Positions 23,541-36,134 are shown, counted from the stretch's first letter. The stretch: 64,000 nucleotides of DNA from Hyphodiscus hymeniophilus (GCA_016508695.1 VNKQ01000014.1:248001-312000), one strand, 5' to 3'. A program made the numbers and translations. Notes: generated by a model from the letters alone, not told the origin.

Positions 23541-25044
23541 AATCAATCCGAGGCTACAATCCTTGATCCTAAGTGTATTGTGTCGATACGTTAACAATGA
23601 TAGTGGTCAGTCAACAGACTTACTGGTCTAAATCTCTGGTTCGAAAAGACGAAGCTACAAGGACATCGTGGCGTGATGCTTAATTCTTCATATTCTTTTT
23701 GATCCTTCCGTTTGTTTTTCAGGCCCCACTCCCCGGTAGGCATTCCGCACCACAACGGGCAGGAGCCTCGTTTGGACAGGCATACCAATAAGCTTCATGC
23801 ACAACATCCCGATATCAGATAAGAAGAAATTATGGAACTTTCTTTCGCTCTTTCTCTCTTCGTCAAGATCGTCTTCATTTTTCACATGCTGTCGAGGCAA
23901 GCGGCGTTGTTCTAGTATTACTACCTACCAGATTGGACACTCCCTTCCCGGCAACCCAATATTCGGCTTCGGCCGTAGAACTATTATTCAGTCAATCACA
24001 TGTTCTTTTTGTTTAGTCGTGTTGCGCTCATGTTGTTGTTCATCGCCAAAAAATTTTTGGGAGAATAGGAATTTGTTGTGTGCTGTCTTTGGATTCAATC
24101 GTTCTGCACTTTGGAAGAAGACACTGTAGCTTCAAGTGAGGCCTATAATATAGTGAAATTAGATGCCGAGTAATTAAGCTTATTGACGCCAACCGCGAGC
24201 CGCATCTGTCAGTTGGACTTGTGGCATCGTTAGCTTCCTTGTCAAGTTCGGCAGTTACGTCAAATATGAAAGGGCCGATCCCAATCAGGTCTCACGAACG
24301 AATTAGAAACGCAAAAGGAAGCTCATGAATTTCGAAGACTTCGAAGCTTACCATACAGATCCCTTGATCTGCCTTTTGTCTTCCTTGCCGCCTTGATGCG
24401 CCCTCATTGGGCTGCGGCTACGCCGATCCTCAAGATCCCTTGCCTAAAACACCAAAGGAAGATTTATTTTCTTTCTTCGATACTGAATTGTGAACCTATC
24501 CCTATTTGCGAGGTTGTGTATTTTACGATCAAGTACCTGTCCAAGAAACTTTCGGCTGATGATGCGGGAACTTCAAGAGCCACTCTTCTCGACCTTCCTT
24601 CTATATCCGAGTGAGCACCACCCCGTATTCCACCAAGCTGAGATGACTTCGGATCCCCAATGTTTATGCACCCACTCGTTACGAATTAAGTCAAAAACAA
24701 GGACAAATTTCCTGTCCTGCTTCCTTGCCATCAATTTTTCCTAGGTTGTCGTGCTCATCGGCGATGCTATTGGCTAACGGATAAGCCGATGCAGACAACG
24801 TTGGAAGGAAGCTGAGCTTATAGAAGATGACCACCTACTCACACGCATGAATTTAGCAACAACCAATTGCCAAAGCTTATCTATTGACGTGAGATACCTT
24901 CCTTTATACGATAAGATTTTCGGAACTGCTTACTTGGCTACTTGGCGGCTTCTACCTTCCGGTTCTCACACGGACGACTACAAAAGCCCCAGATAATGCC
25001 TCCTTGTTTGAGGACACGCCCCGAGTTCGAACCTTGCCACCAAA
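23541..25044. other. Intergenic region upstream of the TmpA-like gene
   Basis: No supported gene. Short open frames such as 23797-24129 have biased composition and no domain. The last 100 bases lead to a good start context (CCACCAAAATG). Confidence 0.5.
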
Positions 25045-26829
25045 ATGACTTCTATCGCCTGTTCAGAGAGTGACAGAGACGAAAGCTACCTGAAGCCAAA
25101 ACAAGATGCAGTTGTTATCAACACAACTGGGTTGTCAAGCTCTCCTTCCACCTCTTCAGCCGACAGCACATCAACTTCACTTGAGAAAGAACTAGTTCTA
25201 CCTGATCAACATGGAGGCAATGATAAGTTCAGACAGTTAAGACGTACACAATCCTTGCCCAAACTCCATTGCAAATGCTTACTTGAATCTTATAGATATC
25301 TTTTTCACTGTCTACCGAAAGATGTTTGCTGCGATCTTCCTGGTCAATGCTACCGCTTTCATCATCTTTGTCGCCCAGTCTAAGGGCTCCCCAACACTGT
25401 CGAATGTGAAGAATGCGACTTCGGCGAATATCCTAGCATCAGTCATGATGCGCCAGGAGAATGTTGTCAACTTTGTCTACGAGGTCGCTACTTGCGTCCC
25501 TCTATCAACACCGTTCTTCATCCGTCGGAAACTCGCCAAGGTCTACCATTACGGTGGCGTGCATTCCGGGTGTGGCGTTGCTGCCGTCGTCTGGTTCATC
25601 CTCTACACAGCTCTCACGACCCGAGACTTTTTCCAAAAGCCGCTCAGTGGCCTTCCGGTCGCGAATGTCGTGACATGCTATCTCCTCATCATGATGTATC
25701 TTTTGATTCTCATGGGAGCGTACCCCAAGTTCCGGATACGGTTTCACGATTATTTTGAAGCCATGCATCGCTTTGCCGGCTGGACTTCCTTCGTGATTCT
25801 CTGGGTACAGACCTTCATCCTCGCCGAGGACAATGCCCAGAAGCAATATACCAACATTGGTCTGGTACTTGTTCGAAATCCTGGCTTCTGGTTCCTCCTC
25901 ATCTCGACCTTTTTCATTGCCCTTTCCTGGGGCCGGCTTAGACACCGCGTCGTCACTGCCGAGGTGCTATCAAGCCACGGTTCGTATTCTGAACATACTC
26001 TCTAGACTCAGACCTCACGAGGATTGTATCGCATCCTCGAATCTTCTCAGATGATTCTAGTGTATCCGAGCCTCTTCAAAAGAACAAATGCTGACTTTGA
26101 ATCTCTGAGTAGCAACTAGACTGCACTTCAATTACAAAGACATGCAACCTTACTACGGGCTGAAAGTCTCGGATCGTCCATTACTAGAATGGCACGCCTT
26201 TGCTACCATCCCAGAACCGGACGGAAAGGGTTTCAGTTTCGTTGTATCAAAAGCAGGGGATTGGACGACGAAAGTCATCACTAGCCCTCCCCAAAAGCTC
26301 GTAAGATAAATCCTATCCAAATAAATCAATACCATCCGATATCAATGACACCTCCGATACTCCTTCCCCTCGCAAATTACCCCTTACCATACAAACACCT
26401 CCCCCTCAACAAGAACTTACTAACCCCCAATCCCAGTGGACCCGCGGCTTCCCCGTCCACGGCCCCCTCTACGGCGCACGCCTCTTCCACAAAATCGTGA
26501 TCGTCGCAACCGGTTCCGGAATCGGTCCCTGCATGTCCCTCTTCGTAGACGACGCGATCCCCCGACGAATCCTCTGGTCGACGCGCGATCCCGAGCGTAC
26601 GTACGGGCGCGGAATCATCGACACGGTGCTGAAAGCGGATCCGCAAGCGTTGATCTGGAACACGAGCGAGAAGGGATACCCGGATATCGTGATGGAGACG
26701 TATAGGCTGTATTTGGAGAGTGGTGCGGAGGCCGTTTATGTTATCAGTAATCCAAAGGTTACGAGGAAGGTTGTGTTTGGGTTGGAGAGTAGGGGCATTG
26801 CGGTTTATGGCCCGATTTTTGACTCTTGA
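25045..26829 (+). CDS. tmpA: TmpA-like integral membrane flavoprotein (FAD/NAD-binding oxidoreductase fold)
   Basis: Four exons, 25045-25243, 25296-25979, 26113-26300 and 26437-26829, give 487 residues. A polar N terminus of about 65 residues is followed by a membrane domain of five or six helices (VYRKMFAAIFLVNATAFII, then CGVAAVVWFILYTAL, LLIMMYLLILMGAYPKFR, FHDYFEAMHRFAGWTSFVIL). A ferredoxin-reductase-like domain follows, with the FAD-side motif VSDRPLLEWHAFATI and the nucleotide-binding motif IVIVATGSGIGPCMSLF. This arrangement matches Aspergillus TmpA, a membrane flavoprotein linked to conidiation signalling, and the C-terminal part of some NRPS-like reductases. The third exon is required to connect LSSHATRLHFNY; its donor (GTTCGT) is weak. 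Substrate unknown. Confidence 0.85.
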
Positions 26830-27436
26830 AATGAATCTGGGACTTGTGGGGTTGGCGCTGAGGTGTTGGTTAGAGTCTTAGGGGTATTGATTAGAAGTGT
26901 GTTTTAGAGGTGCTTACTAGAGAGTATATACTGGGCTTTCTGTGCTAGACTGGTTCGAATGGCATCCAAAATAGGACTTCCTATCTCCTAAGCTGCCACT
27001 GCCTATATATTTTCCGTATTCCGTATTCAAAACCACAAGCTCGTAAGCATAAGAACCAAGCTCCCAATATATCCTGAATATTACATGCATTCTGATTTTT
27101 CCGTATCTCAGCCGTTAACTTCCTAGTGTTGTTCAGTAAAAAGAAGGTCATGGGAGTTGCACAGATCAGACGGCATTCTCTTCTGTGCAACTCCAAGTAC
27201 CAGCTCGATATATAGGCAAATCAATGTCGCACGATATTGTCTCTTGTTGAAACTTGTGTTACGACGCTGGGTGTTGTCCCGATTTTCCGCATTTCGCATT
27301 GCGGAAGACTCCCAGGAATATAAAAGCGCCAATGACTAATAGTCATTATGCTGGAGTTCTGCTTGACATTGAATTTCGATTCTCTGCAACCTCAAAAGTT
27401 CATCTCTGGGCTCATTCTTGTTTCCGCAATCTCAAA
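26830..27436. other. Intergenic region
   Basis: 3' region of the TmpA-like gene and probable promoter of the next candidate gene. No other gene supported. Confidence 0.5.
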
Positions 27437-27754
27437 ATGCCTCAGAAAAGCATCGCCGCAGTCGCTCTCACCGTCGCAGTGAGTGCAGTATGCTCCTTTC
27501 AGTGTCCCATCAGGAAATCACGGGACAATGTTGCCTTCAATCCCAGCCAAAGTTGGAATATTTCTGTAAGATATCGGCCCGTGCTTCGAGCGCAAATACT
27601 GACATTCACAGGCGACCTCGCCGTGTTGCAGAATCCAGCACATGGGCGGGCATGCGCTAAGGCCAGCGAGATTGTAAGAATTGACTTGTGCTGCTCTGAG
27701 GTGCCTGCGAAGACGGAAATAGTTGGAACCATACTAAGTGCGATAATAGGTTGA
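27437..27754 (+). CDS. Candidate small secreted cysteine-containing protein
   Basis: The ATG at 27437 sits in a good context (CTCAAAATG) and begins with a textbook secretion signal (MPQKSIAAVALTVAVSAVC). Unspliced, the frame runs 105 residues with five cysteines. Two GTAAGA donors (about 27569 and 27676) suggest introns; splicing the second to the TAG near 27752 would replace the tail with an EDGIAKDCARP-containing end. The exact structure therefore cannot be fixed by eye. No known effector or hydrophobin spacing is satisfied. If real, it would be an extracellular protein of a plant-associated or saprotrophic fungus. Confidence 0.35.
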   Translation: MPQKSIAAVALTVAVSAVCSFQCPIRKSRDNVAFNPSQSWNISVRYRPVLRAQILTFTGDLAVLQNPAHGRACAKASEIVRIDLCCSEVPAKTEIVGTILSAIIG

Positions 27755-28347
27755 GGATGGAATCGCAAAGGATTGTGCACGACCGACTCCAGTCCCTGGT
27801 CTTACTCGAGTACTCCCGAGCCTGAGAGGATTGACTAGAAACGAAGAAACACTTGATTCGGGGGAAGAAAGTCAGTGACTTTAGTAAAGACGACACTTGC
27901 GGCAAACGTGGTCAAGGCATCATCTCTCCTCTACTCCTCAGTTGGTCAAACATCCTCTGGTGAAGGTGCTCAATTTCGGATGAAAAGTGTACGGAGGCAC
28001 AAACAGGCAACATTAAAATCCTGACAGTACTACTGTTTTACACATCCAAATCGAGGCAATTTTCTTTTTGTGATCTGAACGATTGTTGTCCTGAAAAATA
28101 CAGGCCTCCAACCTGTCACGTGCACTCGATAGGAGCCTCCCGGTCGCCCTCAGCCTCGTCAACTTTCATCACTCAACACATTTTTCTCCCTGTACCAACA
28201 TGCTGACTTTACCCATACGTTGCATTACTATTCAAAAGCTGTTCTGCCACATTAGGCTTTCTCGCAGCACGCCTGTACTCGGGCCAACACTTGTCGAAAC
28301 ACTCGCATCTGCTCCATAGCGCTTATGACTCGACAAGGGTCGACAGA
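27755..28347. other. Intergenic region
   Basis: Leader and promoter of the helicase gene and possible tail of the small secreted gene; nothing else seen. Confidence 0.45.
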
Positions 28348-31300
28348 ATGGCGGACCAGCTTCCTCTTTCTGCGTTCATCCGACCGAATAGATCGAAGGC
28401 CATACGGATTACAAATCCAAGCACTGGCGATACCATCCCTGTTCCTCCTCCGCAGGAACCCACATGGCCTGCTTCAAAGTATAACCAGGACTCCATGGAG
28501 CGCGACAAAGCAAAAGCAGAGAAGGCGAAGAAAGCTATGGAAAGAGAGGCAAGAAAGGAAGCGGAGAACGCGACAATCAGTCAAGCTGCTACACTAAAGA
28601 GAGGTGAGTCTTAGTATACAGATTCCAGGGTGGATGAGGATCTGATTTTGCTGTAGGGCACCATTCAGCGCGTCAGCGATCTCCTTCTCGTTTCACTTCC
28701 CAAATAATTCCAAGGATCTCCCAAAATGAGAATGGTAAAAATGAGACCATTGCGCAGTCCTTCGATATTTATGCGCGAGCTATCATCCCCGAAGCCTTGC
28801 GAATCATTAATAAGCTAGATGGATATGGAATTGACACACTAGCTATGAAGCCGATTGATTTTGGCTCGTACATTCGCACTTTTGTTGGTTTAGACATCTT
28901 ACCACCTATGCCTCTCCCCGTCGAATTGCCATCGACCGTCTTTTTTAAGCAGACAAACAACATCATCATCCCTTCAGAATACGAATCTTACTATCGATAC
29001 CACCTTGAAGCGGAGGTGCGGTCACAAAGACTGGAGAATGAAGCGTTTTCCTTGTTTGGACATGAAGTCAGTATATGCCTTGATCCTTTTGGTCAAGCGC
29101 CGTCGAACTGCTTTTTTACGGTTCCCGGTCTTCGAGAGAACAGCCCCTATATTGAGGAAGATGATATAATCCAGCTGCGGCAGCTTCGATATGATCACAT
29201 GGGAAACCTGTTCGGAATGGAGCAGTGGCTTAGTAATAACAGGCAGTATGAACACCCCGTGCTTGGCGGCCATGTCCCACACCCAGGTCCGGCTCCTGGA
29301 TGGACGGGCTTGATATACAACGGAAGGGCTTCGGCTGTCCAGCGAAGGCAAGAATAAGTAGTGGTTCGTATAGCCGGTTATCATGCCCAACATGTGAATC
29401 TTGCCCTGCACCAATCGATGTCGGAAATTCATAAAGTGAAATTTAACATTCAGTTTCCGGTTCCAGAGAAGCGCTATATTCCGATGCGACAAGCTTTGTC
29501 TCTTGTTCAAGAGGCTTTTAGGAACGCCGATGGGAGGGCTGACCATCAGAATGACAAGTCTGGATTTCGATACTCAGCTTCTCCGAGTTATTCTACCCTG
29601 CCTTCAATTTCGAAAGGGGGCCAGCCAGCTGATGGAACACTTCAGGAACCCCGCCTCTGGCTCCAATCTATGCTCTTTCCTGTCGAAGAAGACTGCCAAG
29701 TGCAGGCAAAGCTCAACCCTGGGCAGATTAGTAGATCATTTTTCGACGACGAACTTAATTGGGAGCAGAAGAAGGCTATCGAAAGCGTTTGCTCACACAA
29801 CTTTGGGAATCTTCCTTTCCTGATATCTGGCCCTCCAGGAACTGGCAAAACGAAGACCTTGGTAGAGTTGGCAGTTCAGCTCCTCCATAATGTCGACGCG
29901 GTCGTCCACGTTCTTTTTTGTGCTCCATCGGATCCAGCCGCTGATACTGTTGTTCAACGAATTAGCTCGCACTTCAAACCGTCGGAATTGCTGAGGCTGA
30001 ACAGGCCAGCGCGAACGTTTGCTGAGGTACCTGGTGCAGTTTTACCGTTCTGCTATACGTCAGAGAAAGACAATAAGTTTGATCTACCGCCCTTCAAGCA
30101 GCTCATGTCGTACAAGCTAGTTGTCACTACTTGTCGGGACGCAGCACTACTTCTGTACTCGAGATTGACCAACGTTGACCTGTACATTGCCGAACACGAA
30201 CTTCATACTTCCATTCATCCATACGCCACTCAACCTACACAAGTAGATCTTCACTGGACCGCTCTTCTGATTGATGAGTCAGCCCAAGCCATGGAACCGG
30301 AGGCACTGATTCCCCTGTGTATTGTTGCACCTCCTATGAACATCAAGCTTGCATTCACACCACTATTTGTAATGGCTGGAGACGAATTTCAGCTTGGTCC
30401 ACGAACCTCCCTGCGGTCTTCCCCCCTCAAAACATCTCTTCTCGCACGTCTCTTCGCTCGAACTGTCTATTCTGATCACCCGCTGGCTCGTTGTAAGACT
30501 GGCATTGCGCCACCACCACTTAACAGTGCGATGCTTCCCATCAAACGTCCAGCTTTTGTGAATCTAATGCGTAACTACCGGTCTCATCCTGCCATTCTCG
30601 CAGTCCCATCAGCGTTGTTTTATGGGGACACCTTGGAGCCTGAGGCGAAAAATACCGGCCGTTTGGCTGAGTGTTCTGAATGGCGTGGTAGACGTTGGCC
30701 AGTTCTGTTTCATAACAACCTTTCAGAAGACGACATAGAAACAGACGGCGGAGGATGGTACAACAGAGGCGAAGCTCAAGTTGCCTGTACCTACGCTTCG
30801 CTTCTTATCAAGGCAGGACTTGTGGAGCGAAAGGAAATATGTATCATGACTCCCTTCAAATCACAAGTCCAGTGTCTTCGCAAAATGATTCGAGAACCCA
30901 AGTACGGCTCACTGTGGGATATCGACATCGGTCCCACAGAAGCCTTTCAAGGTCTTGAGCGAGGGGTCGTCATTCTCTGCACTACTCGGTCGAAGCAACG
31001 ATATGTGGAAAGTGATATAAGGGTTGATTGGGGGATCATCGGCTTGCCAAATAAGATGAATGTTGCCCTCACTAGGGCAAAATTTGGCTTGGTTGTCATT
31101 GGAAACCAGGGCGTATTAGCCCAGGACTTGAATTGGGGAGCGTTCTTGGGGTTTTGTATACGCAACGGGCTGGTCGCTAACATGACTGATACTGATGGAT
31201 ATGACAGCCACACTGGGCACACTAGACTTGAGAAGGTGCTTATGGCTACTATACGCGATATGAAAGACTCTCCGTTTTGGGGGAATGCTGGACAGGATGA

Positions 31301-31508
31301 CGAGATGTGGACGACTGGTATGGAAGGTATGAAGATTCACGGTGACGAAGAAGATGAAAACGACGATTACGAAGACAACGACCAAGAATACGAACAAGGA
31401 CACGAAAGCCATGAAAGTGCAGGCAACACCCGATCACACGGCACCCCTAGTTATTTTCTCGATCGATTGGGTACACTCGAACGAGCATGGAACGACGAAT
31501 CCCCATGA
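28348..31508 (+). CDS. SF1 (Upf1/Mov10-like) helicase, frame broken by one in-frame TAA
   Basis: Exon 1 is 28348-28603. A 53-bp intron (GTGAGT...GTAG) leads to exon 2 at 28657-31508. Joined, the frame has 1,035 codons with one TAA at 29355-29357 (codon 319). The part after the stop contains all helicase motifs: Walker A SGPPGTGKT (residues about 476-484), DESAQ (about 625-629), GDEFQLGP, RNYRSHPAI, TEAFQGLERGVVIL and NVALTRAK, typical of the DNA2/NAM7 branch of superfamily 1. The part before it is equally protein-like and in the same frame, so the stop is an interruption rather than a gene boundary. The C terminus is very acidic. Such enzymes unwind RNA or DNA; the exact role is unknown. Either a pseudogene, a readthrough gene, or a sequence error. 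Confidence 0.75.
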
Positions 31509-31783
31509 TCTTAATCAGGAAAACGCCACAAACATGCACACAGAGTGCCAGACGAAGTGAAAACTTGTAAATTGGACCAAGTCACGAAAAGACGCATACA
31601 TCAGTCATATTAAGAGAACTTAAGTACAATATGTACAAGTACGAAAACCATACGTGAGTTCGTTCGTTTCCACATATCTTCCTTCCGAACCTCGTTGATT
31701 CAAAACCCTTTTCCAATATCCCTCCCTTCCGAACTATGCATCCCATTCCCCATCCACGCTGGAGAGCCGTTGTGCCGCTTCGT

Positions 31784-32449
31784 TTACAGAAGGGCAGCAG
31801 CGAGACCGACAATCATCAAGAGACCTCCTGCCTTCTGGGCGCTAGCCGCACCAGTGTAGGGAAGGATGCTGGTGGTAGGCTTGGGCTTGCTCACTCCAGT
31901 TCCGGTTCCAATTGGGAACCCGGAGACGCTGGTTGTTGGGCAGGATGAGATGGTGATCGTCACTGGGCTCCCGGCTGGTGGGGCAGGGGCTGAGGTGACC
32001 GAAGCTGGGGGTGGGACCACGGTGACTCCGGCAGAAGTGGAGAGGGACACGGGGGGTGGAATGACGATACCCGGGGTAGAGACGACGGGTGTAGATGAAG
32101 CTGGTGCGGAGGAAGCTGGGGCAGAAGCAGGTGCAGAAGCCGGCCCGGAAGAAGCTGGTGCGGAGGCTGGCACGGAAGCTGGCGCAGAAGAAGCTGGCGC
32201 CGAGGAAGCTGGTGCTGTTGGTTTTGAGGTCTCGGAAGCAGCCACTGGACAGTAGGTGGTATAGACATCAACGACAACCGTAGTCACTGGGTGCTCCCTA
32301 TAAGGGCAGTTGGTGATCGTTGCGGCACACTCAGAGATGGTAGAGGTATGAGTCTGAGTAACAGTCGAGGTGGTGTATGGGACAGTTCCGTTGTGGTGAG
32401 CAGAAGCAGTGGCAATAGCGCCGACGAGAGCAATCATTGAGGCCTTCAT
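31784..32449 (-). CDS. GPI-anchored-type cell wall protein, Ala/Pro/Ser-rich
   Basis: Intronless, 221 residues from the ATG at 32449. The start has an ideal signal peptide (MKASMIALVGAIATASA). A short N-terminal domain holds paired cysteines (ISECAATITNCP and a TTYCPV motif) with a TVT-rich run, followed by about 60 residues of tandem APASS/PAS units. A further Cys-containing Thr/Ser segment ends in a hydrophobic tail (KAGGLLMIVGLAAALL) preceded by small residues, which fits a GPI attachment signal. The layout resembles small fungal cell-wall proteins such as clock-controlled protein 6. A promoter-proximal start further upstream (32626) is open but lacks a signal peptide. Expected location: cell wall or outer plasma membrane. 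No enzymatic role is apparent. Confidence 0.8.
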   Translation of the reverse strand: MKASMIALVGAIATASAHHNGTVPYTTSTVTQTHTSTISECAATITNCPYREHPVTTVVVDVYTTYCPVAASETSKPTAPASSAPASSAPASVPASAPASSGPASAPASAPASSAPASSTPVVSTPGIVIPPPVSLSTSAGVTVVPPPASVTSAPAPPAGSPVTITISSCPTTSVSGFPIGTGTGVSKPKPTTSILPYTGAASAQKAGGLLMIVGLAAALL

Positions 32450-34402
32450 CTTGAGAGGTGAAAGAGGGGAGTCTGGACGAATGAAGTCCTGGAATTGGAG
32501 AAAAAATTGGAGTTTATTCAATGAGTGTAAGCGAATCTGAGATTCTGAAAGAGTGTGATGAAGGTTGACTTGGGAGAAAGAGGCGACAGAGGTGTACAGC
32601 CAGAGGGGATGAGTGATAAATACCACGCTTTCATTACTGATTCAGGAGACACGAAATTCAAAAGCAGACGATATCATGGTTCAGCTGTCGCACCTCAGCC
32701 GGGCTCACGAATCGCAAATCACGATGCAAATTGCTTTCATGTAATCGACCGAGCCTAGCTCAAGGACGAGAAGTAGCGAGATTAATAACATCGTATTCTC
32801 TGATGTTGTGGCAAGGGGGTTGAGTATTCCCGGCGAATGAAAGTTCGGGTAGGCACCGACAGAAGTCTGGGCGAGCTGTTGGGCTGATGCCTGGGCCACT
32901 TAGATCCATGCTTAAGCCTTAACGTTGTGTAATGAATCTGATGGATCTTCCGTAAATGCGGAGAGCCCTGTCTGCCCCTGAGTCCCCGACGCCATTAACG
33001 ACGCACTAGTAGCACTCCCGCACTAGCGCCAACACATCCGACGTTTACTGTTTTATCAGCTCTTCTCAATATAAGCCTTAGAAGTCAGGCAAATATTCGA
33101 CAGAAATTCATGCGGAGATGTGCCTTAGACGGCGGTCGTTGGCTACTCTCCTCCTTAGCACCCAACATTTAGCCTGACTCTTGCTTGCTCCAAACGATGT
33201 GATCAGGGGAATCTTGCTCCCGCCCCCGGACATCACGGAACATGTCTGCGAGCTGGCGATAGCCAAGATCTGCAATTTCGGCCAACTGAAGTACCTGGCC
33301 TGGAGCGGAGAGTGTTGGGAGAGATCAAGGCTAACAGGCTAAGGGAACGTGCTAATTTCCAGTTTAGACTTCTGGGGTAATTGCGAAACCCTGTTTCCTC
33401 GAGGTCTTGAAACTAGGTAAGTAGAGGCTAATCCAAGCCGACGCAGAAAAGGCGTTTGTGGTGATTAGATGCATGGATGCGGGAATTCAGCACTCCATTG
33501 GTTCAAGATTGATCTTGTGAGTGCTTGTTTAATTGTCCCCTATCTTCACCTGCTGAAGTCGACTTGCCCTTTGAACCATGACATTTTCGCCATTGTTGAC
33601 ATTATCGGTTTCGGCAAAGTCATAACTATACTCGGAGCTTGTACATTTAGATTGGATGGGAATATCATCGATCTCGGTTTATAGAACCGGGCTAGCAACT
33701 ATACTTAAGGCTATCTTGAATTTCGATCTATATGGGTAGATGTTTTAAAATTTGGATGAGATATGATATGAGAATGAAGGCGGTTTATGGGGGGTGGGCG
33801 ATAAAAATCTGCAGGAAGTGAGTGTGACGTCTAACCTGCTGCTCACCTCTGGGCTCGACCAACAGCTGCAATCACAAGGGCACAGGCGCCTCATCTGCCT
33901 GTTGCTCCCCTCTGCTCGGTCGTTAAGTCAAGCACACAACCACCTCATACGTTGGAAAGATCATCGGCAGCGACATAAACAATGAGAATGAGATATGCAC
34001 GTAACTTCAAGCATACTTGTTTCCTACGAGGAGTTTTGACTCAGAGACGAGGGCTGAATCTGTAGTGTTCTCAAGAGTTGGGCGGACCTTAGGCTCTTGA
34101 GGCTCAAAAAACGTTCGACGAGAAGGCTGGAAGCTTGATCGACCACTTTGATATTCGGGCTTTGGGACTGCCCGGCAATCTCTTACACGCTGGGGAAACA
34201 AGAAAAGAAATAGACAAAGAGAGAAGGCACCTACATAAAATCTTTAAAGTAGCGGGCCATATAGTCCATACTTGACCGACAGCCTTTAGGGTCAGGAATA
34301 TTCGGATTTAGTCTGACGATGGAGCTGGTGGAACTGTAACGAATGGCAGCGCAGGTACAAGCGGTTTTTGTGGATGGTATCCGTACTTAAGTGGATATTT
34401 AT
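32450..34402. other. Intergenic region of 1.95 kb
   Basis: Leader/promoter of the cell-wall protein at the left and 3' flank of the acyl-CoA dehydrogenase at the right. Short frames (for example 33469-33684) carry no recognisable domain. Confidence 0.5.
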
Positions 34403-36134
34403 TTATAGCTTGCTAGACGCCTGTGCGTACTTGAGCAAGTCTTTCGTTTCTTCTCTGATTGCAAGTTCGCTCATGATCTCCTCACTCCCACCTCCTGTTA
34501 AATGTCAGTGTTTAAGAATTGAACAGAAGATTTGACGATCTTACCAACGGCCATCACCCTTACATCTCTCGAGATTGCCTCAATCCTTTGAGCAGTCAGC
34601 AAGCTCCGAGTAACGGCAGGCCGTACACACCTTCCACCCTTTCCTCCCTTTGCATAACCCAAGCCTCCCATAATTTGCTGAGCCTCTCGAGCACACTTTT
34701 CAAGACATCTCGTGCTCATGACTTTGAGCAAAGCAGTCATCCCACCGATTCTCACGCCATCATTATCTTTCCTCCCAATCTTCCGACTGGCTTCAATCAA
34801 CCAGGTCAGCTGTTCTAGAAAAGCCTGCGCCGGCTCAATCATCCTCCCCATCTTCACGAACTTGGCACGAATGATCGGGTTCTCAATCAGCTTATGCCCA
34901 AATGTTTCTCTCGTACAAGCATGGTTCCAGGCATCTTCAGCACACACTCTGCTCAAGCGGATTGCCGACGTGGCAATGCTCTTCCTTTCGGCGTTGAAGT
35001 TTGACATTATAACTTCGAAGCCGCGGTTTTCCTTGTGTATAAGGTTTTCAACGGGGACGATAACGTCTTCGAAGGTGATGAATGTGCTGCCTGATGCTCC
35101 GACACCAGAGTTGTGCATTTGGCGGACGCTTACGCCCGGGGCTTTCAGGGATATGATCAGAAGAGACACGCCAGCTGCACCTGAGCCGCCGGTTCGTACT
35201 GCTGCTGTCACATAGTCTGCCCAGATTCCATTTGTGATCCATTTCTTCGAGCCGTTGACAACGTAGTGATCGCCCTTCCGCTCAGCTGTTGTCTTGATTC
35301 CAGCTACATCGGATCCAGCTGCTTGGTGTTAGAGGTTGTAAGCTTGCGAACGGGATTTTGACAGACCGTCCGGCTCAGTGATTCCGAGACAAAATCGAAT
35401 TTTCCCATTCGCGACTCCGGGAAGGAACTTTTCCTTCTGTGCTTGAGTTCCGAAGTTGACAATCGGCGGTACTCCAATACCTGTCAAGTTGTAAGATCAG
35501 CAGGTTGATTGAGACAGGGCTGGGAGTTGGGACGAAAGCATGTTCTAGGTATTCAATATCTGAATAGTCCCAAATTCATGGTGGAGTAGAAGGTAATGCT
35601 CTAAGTCATTGGGGAGATTCACCATTCCCGCCGCCAAGACCCCAGAGAACACCTGTATATCCCTATATGCGTAATGTGTTAGTGGCGTCGGAAATAGATG
35701 GATATTATCGTACCACCCGCGATATCTCATCTGTGAGAATCAATGTATGCCAAGAATCCCATTCTGAGTGTGGAATATTCCCAGGAAGCGCCACGTTCGT
35801 CAGACCCGTACTTAACGCTAGGTATCCCAGTTCAGCATGTCGTTGGAATGCCTGATCATTTGTTAGTTTTCAGTCGAACCAAAGGGTGCTAGTCACGTGC
35901 TGATTCTGGGACTTTCCCCGCCGTCTCCCATTCAAACGCATTGGGCAGTATTTCATCGTCGATGTATTTACGAACAGCGGCTCTAAGCTTTCGATGTGAA
36001 TCGTTGTAATGAGGTGTGACGTTCCTCGAATACCAGAGGGGCTCGGCATATGGAGTAGGAGAGCCGAAGGCCTTGTACGAAATGGATAAAGGGGTGGTTG
36101 GGGAATCTTTCGATGTTGTTGCGGGGATCGACAT
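34403..36134 (-). CDS. Acyl-CoA dehydrogenase family protein
   Basis: Seven exons on the minus strand: 36134-35901, 35851-35714, 35662-35623, 35480-35367, 35318-34631, 34585-34545 and 34494-34403, giving 448 residues. Signatures include YTGVLWGLGGGNGIGVPPIV, FCLGITEPDAGSDVAGIKTT (FAD/substrate-binding region), KKWITNG, FEDVIVPVENLIHKENRGF, and a C terminus with IMGGLGYAKGG, ISRDVRVMAVGGGSEEIM. The enzyme class oxidises acyl-CoA esters using FAD; the substrate is unknown. Intron 1 keeps the frame only if a GC donor at 35900 is used; the nearby GT at 35896 would shift it. The intron 34586-34630 is 45 nt and free of stops, so retention would only insert 15 residues. No obvious mitochondrial leader is seen. 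Divergent to the SDR gene. Confidence 0.88.

Noticed and set aside
31866..32255. 129-codon plus-strand frame rich in Ala/Glu/Gly
   Set aside because: Antisense shadow of the APASS repeats of the cell-wall protein gene.
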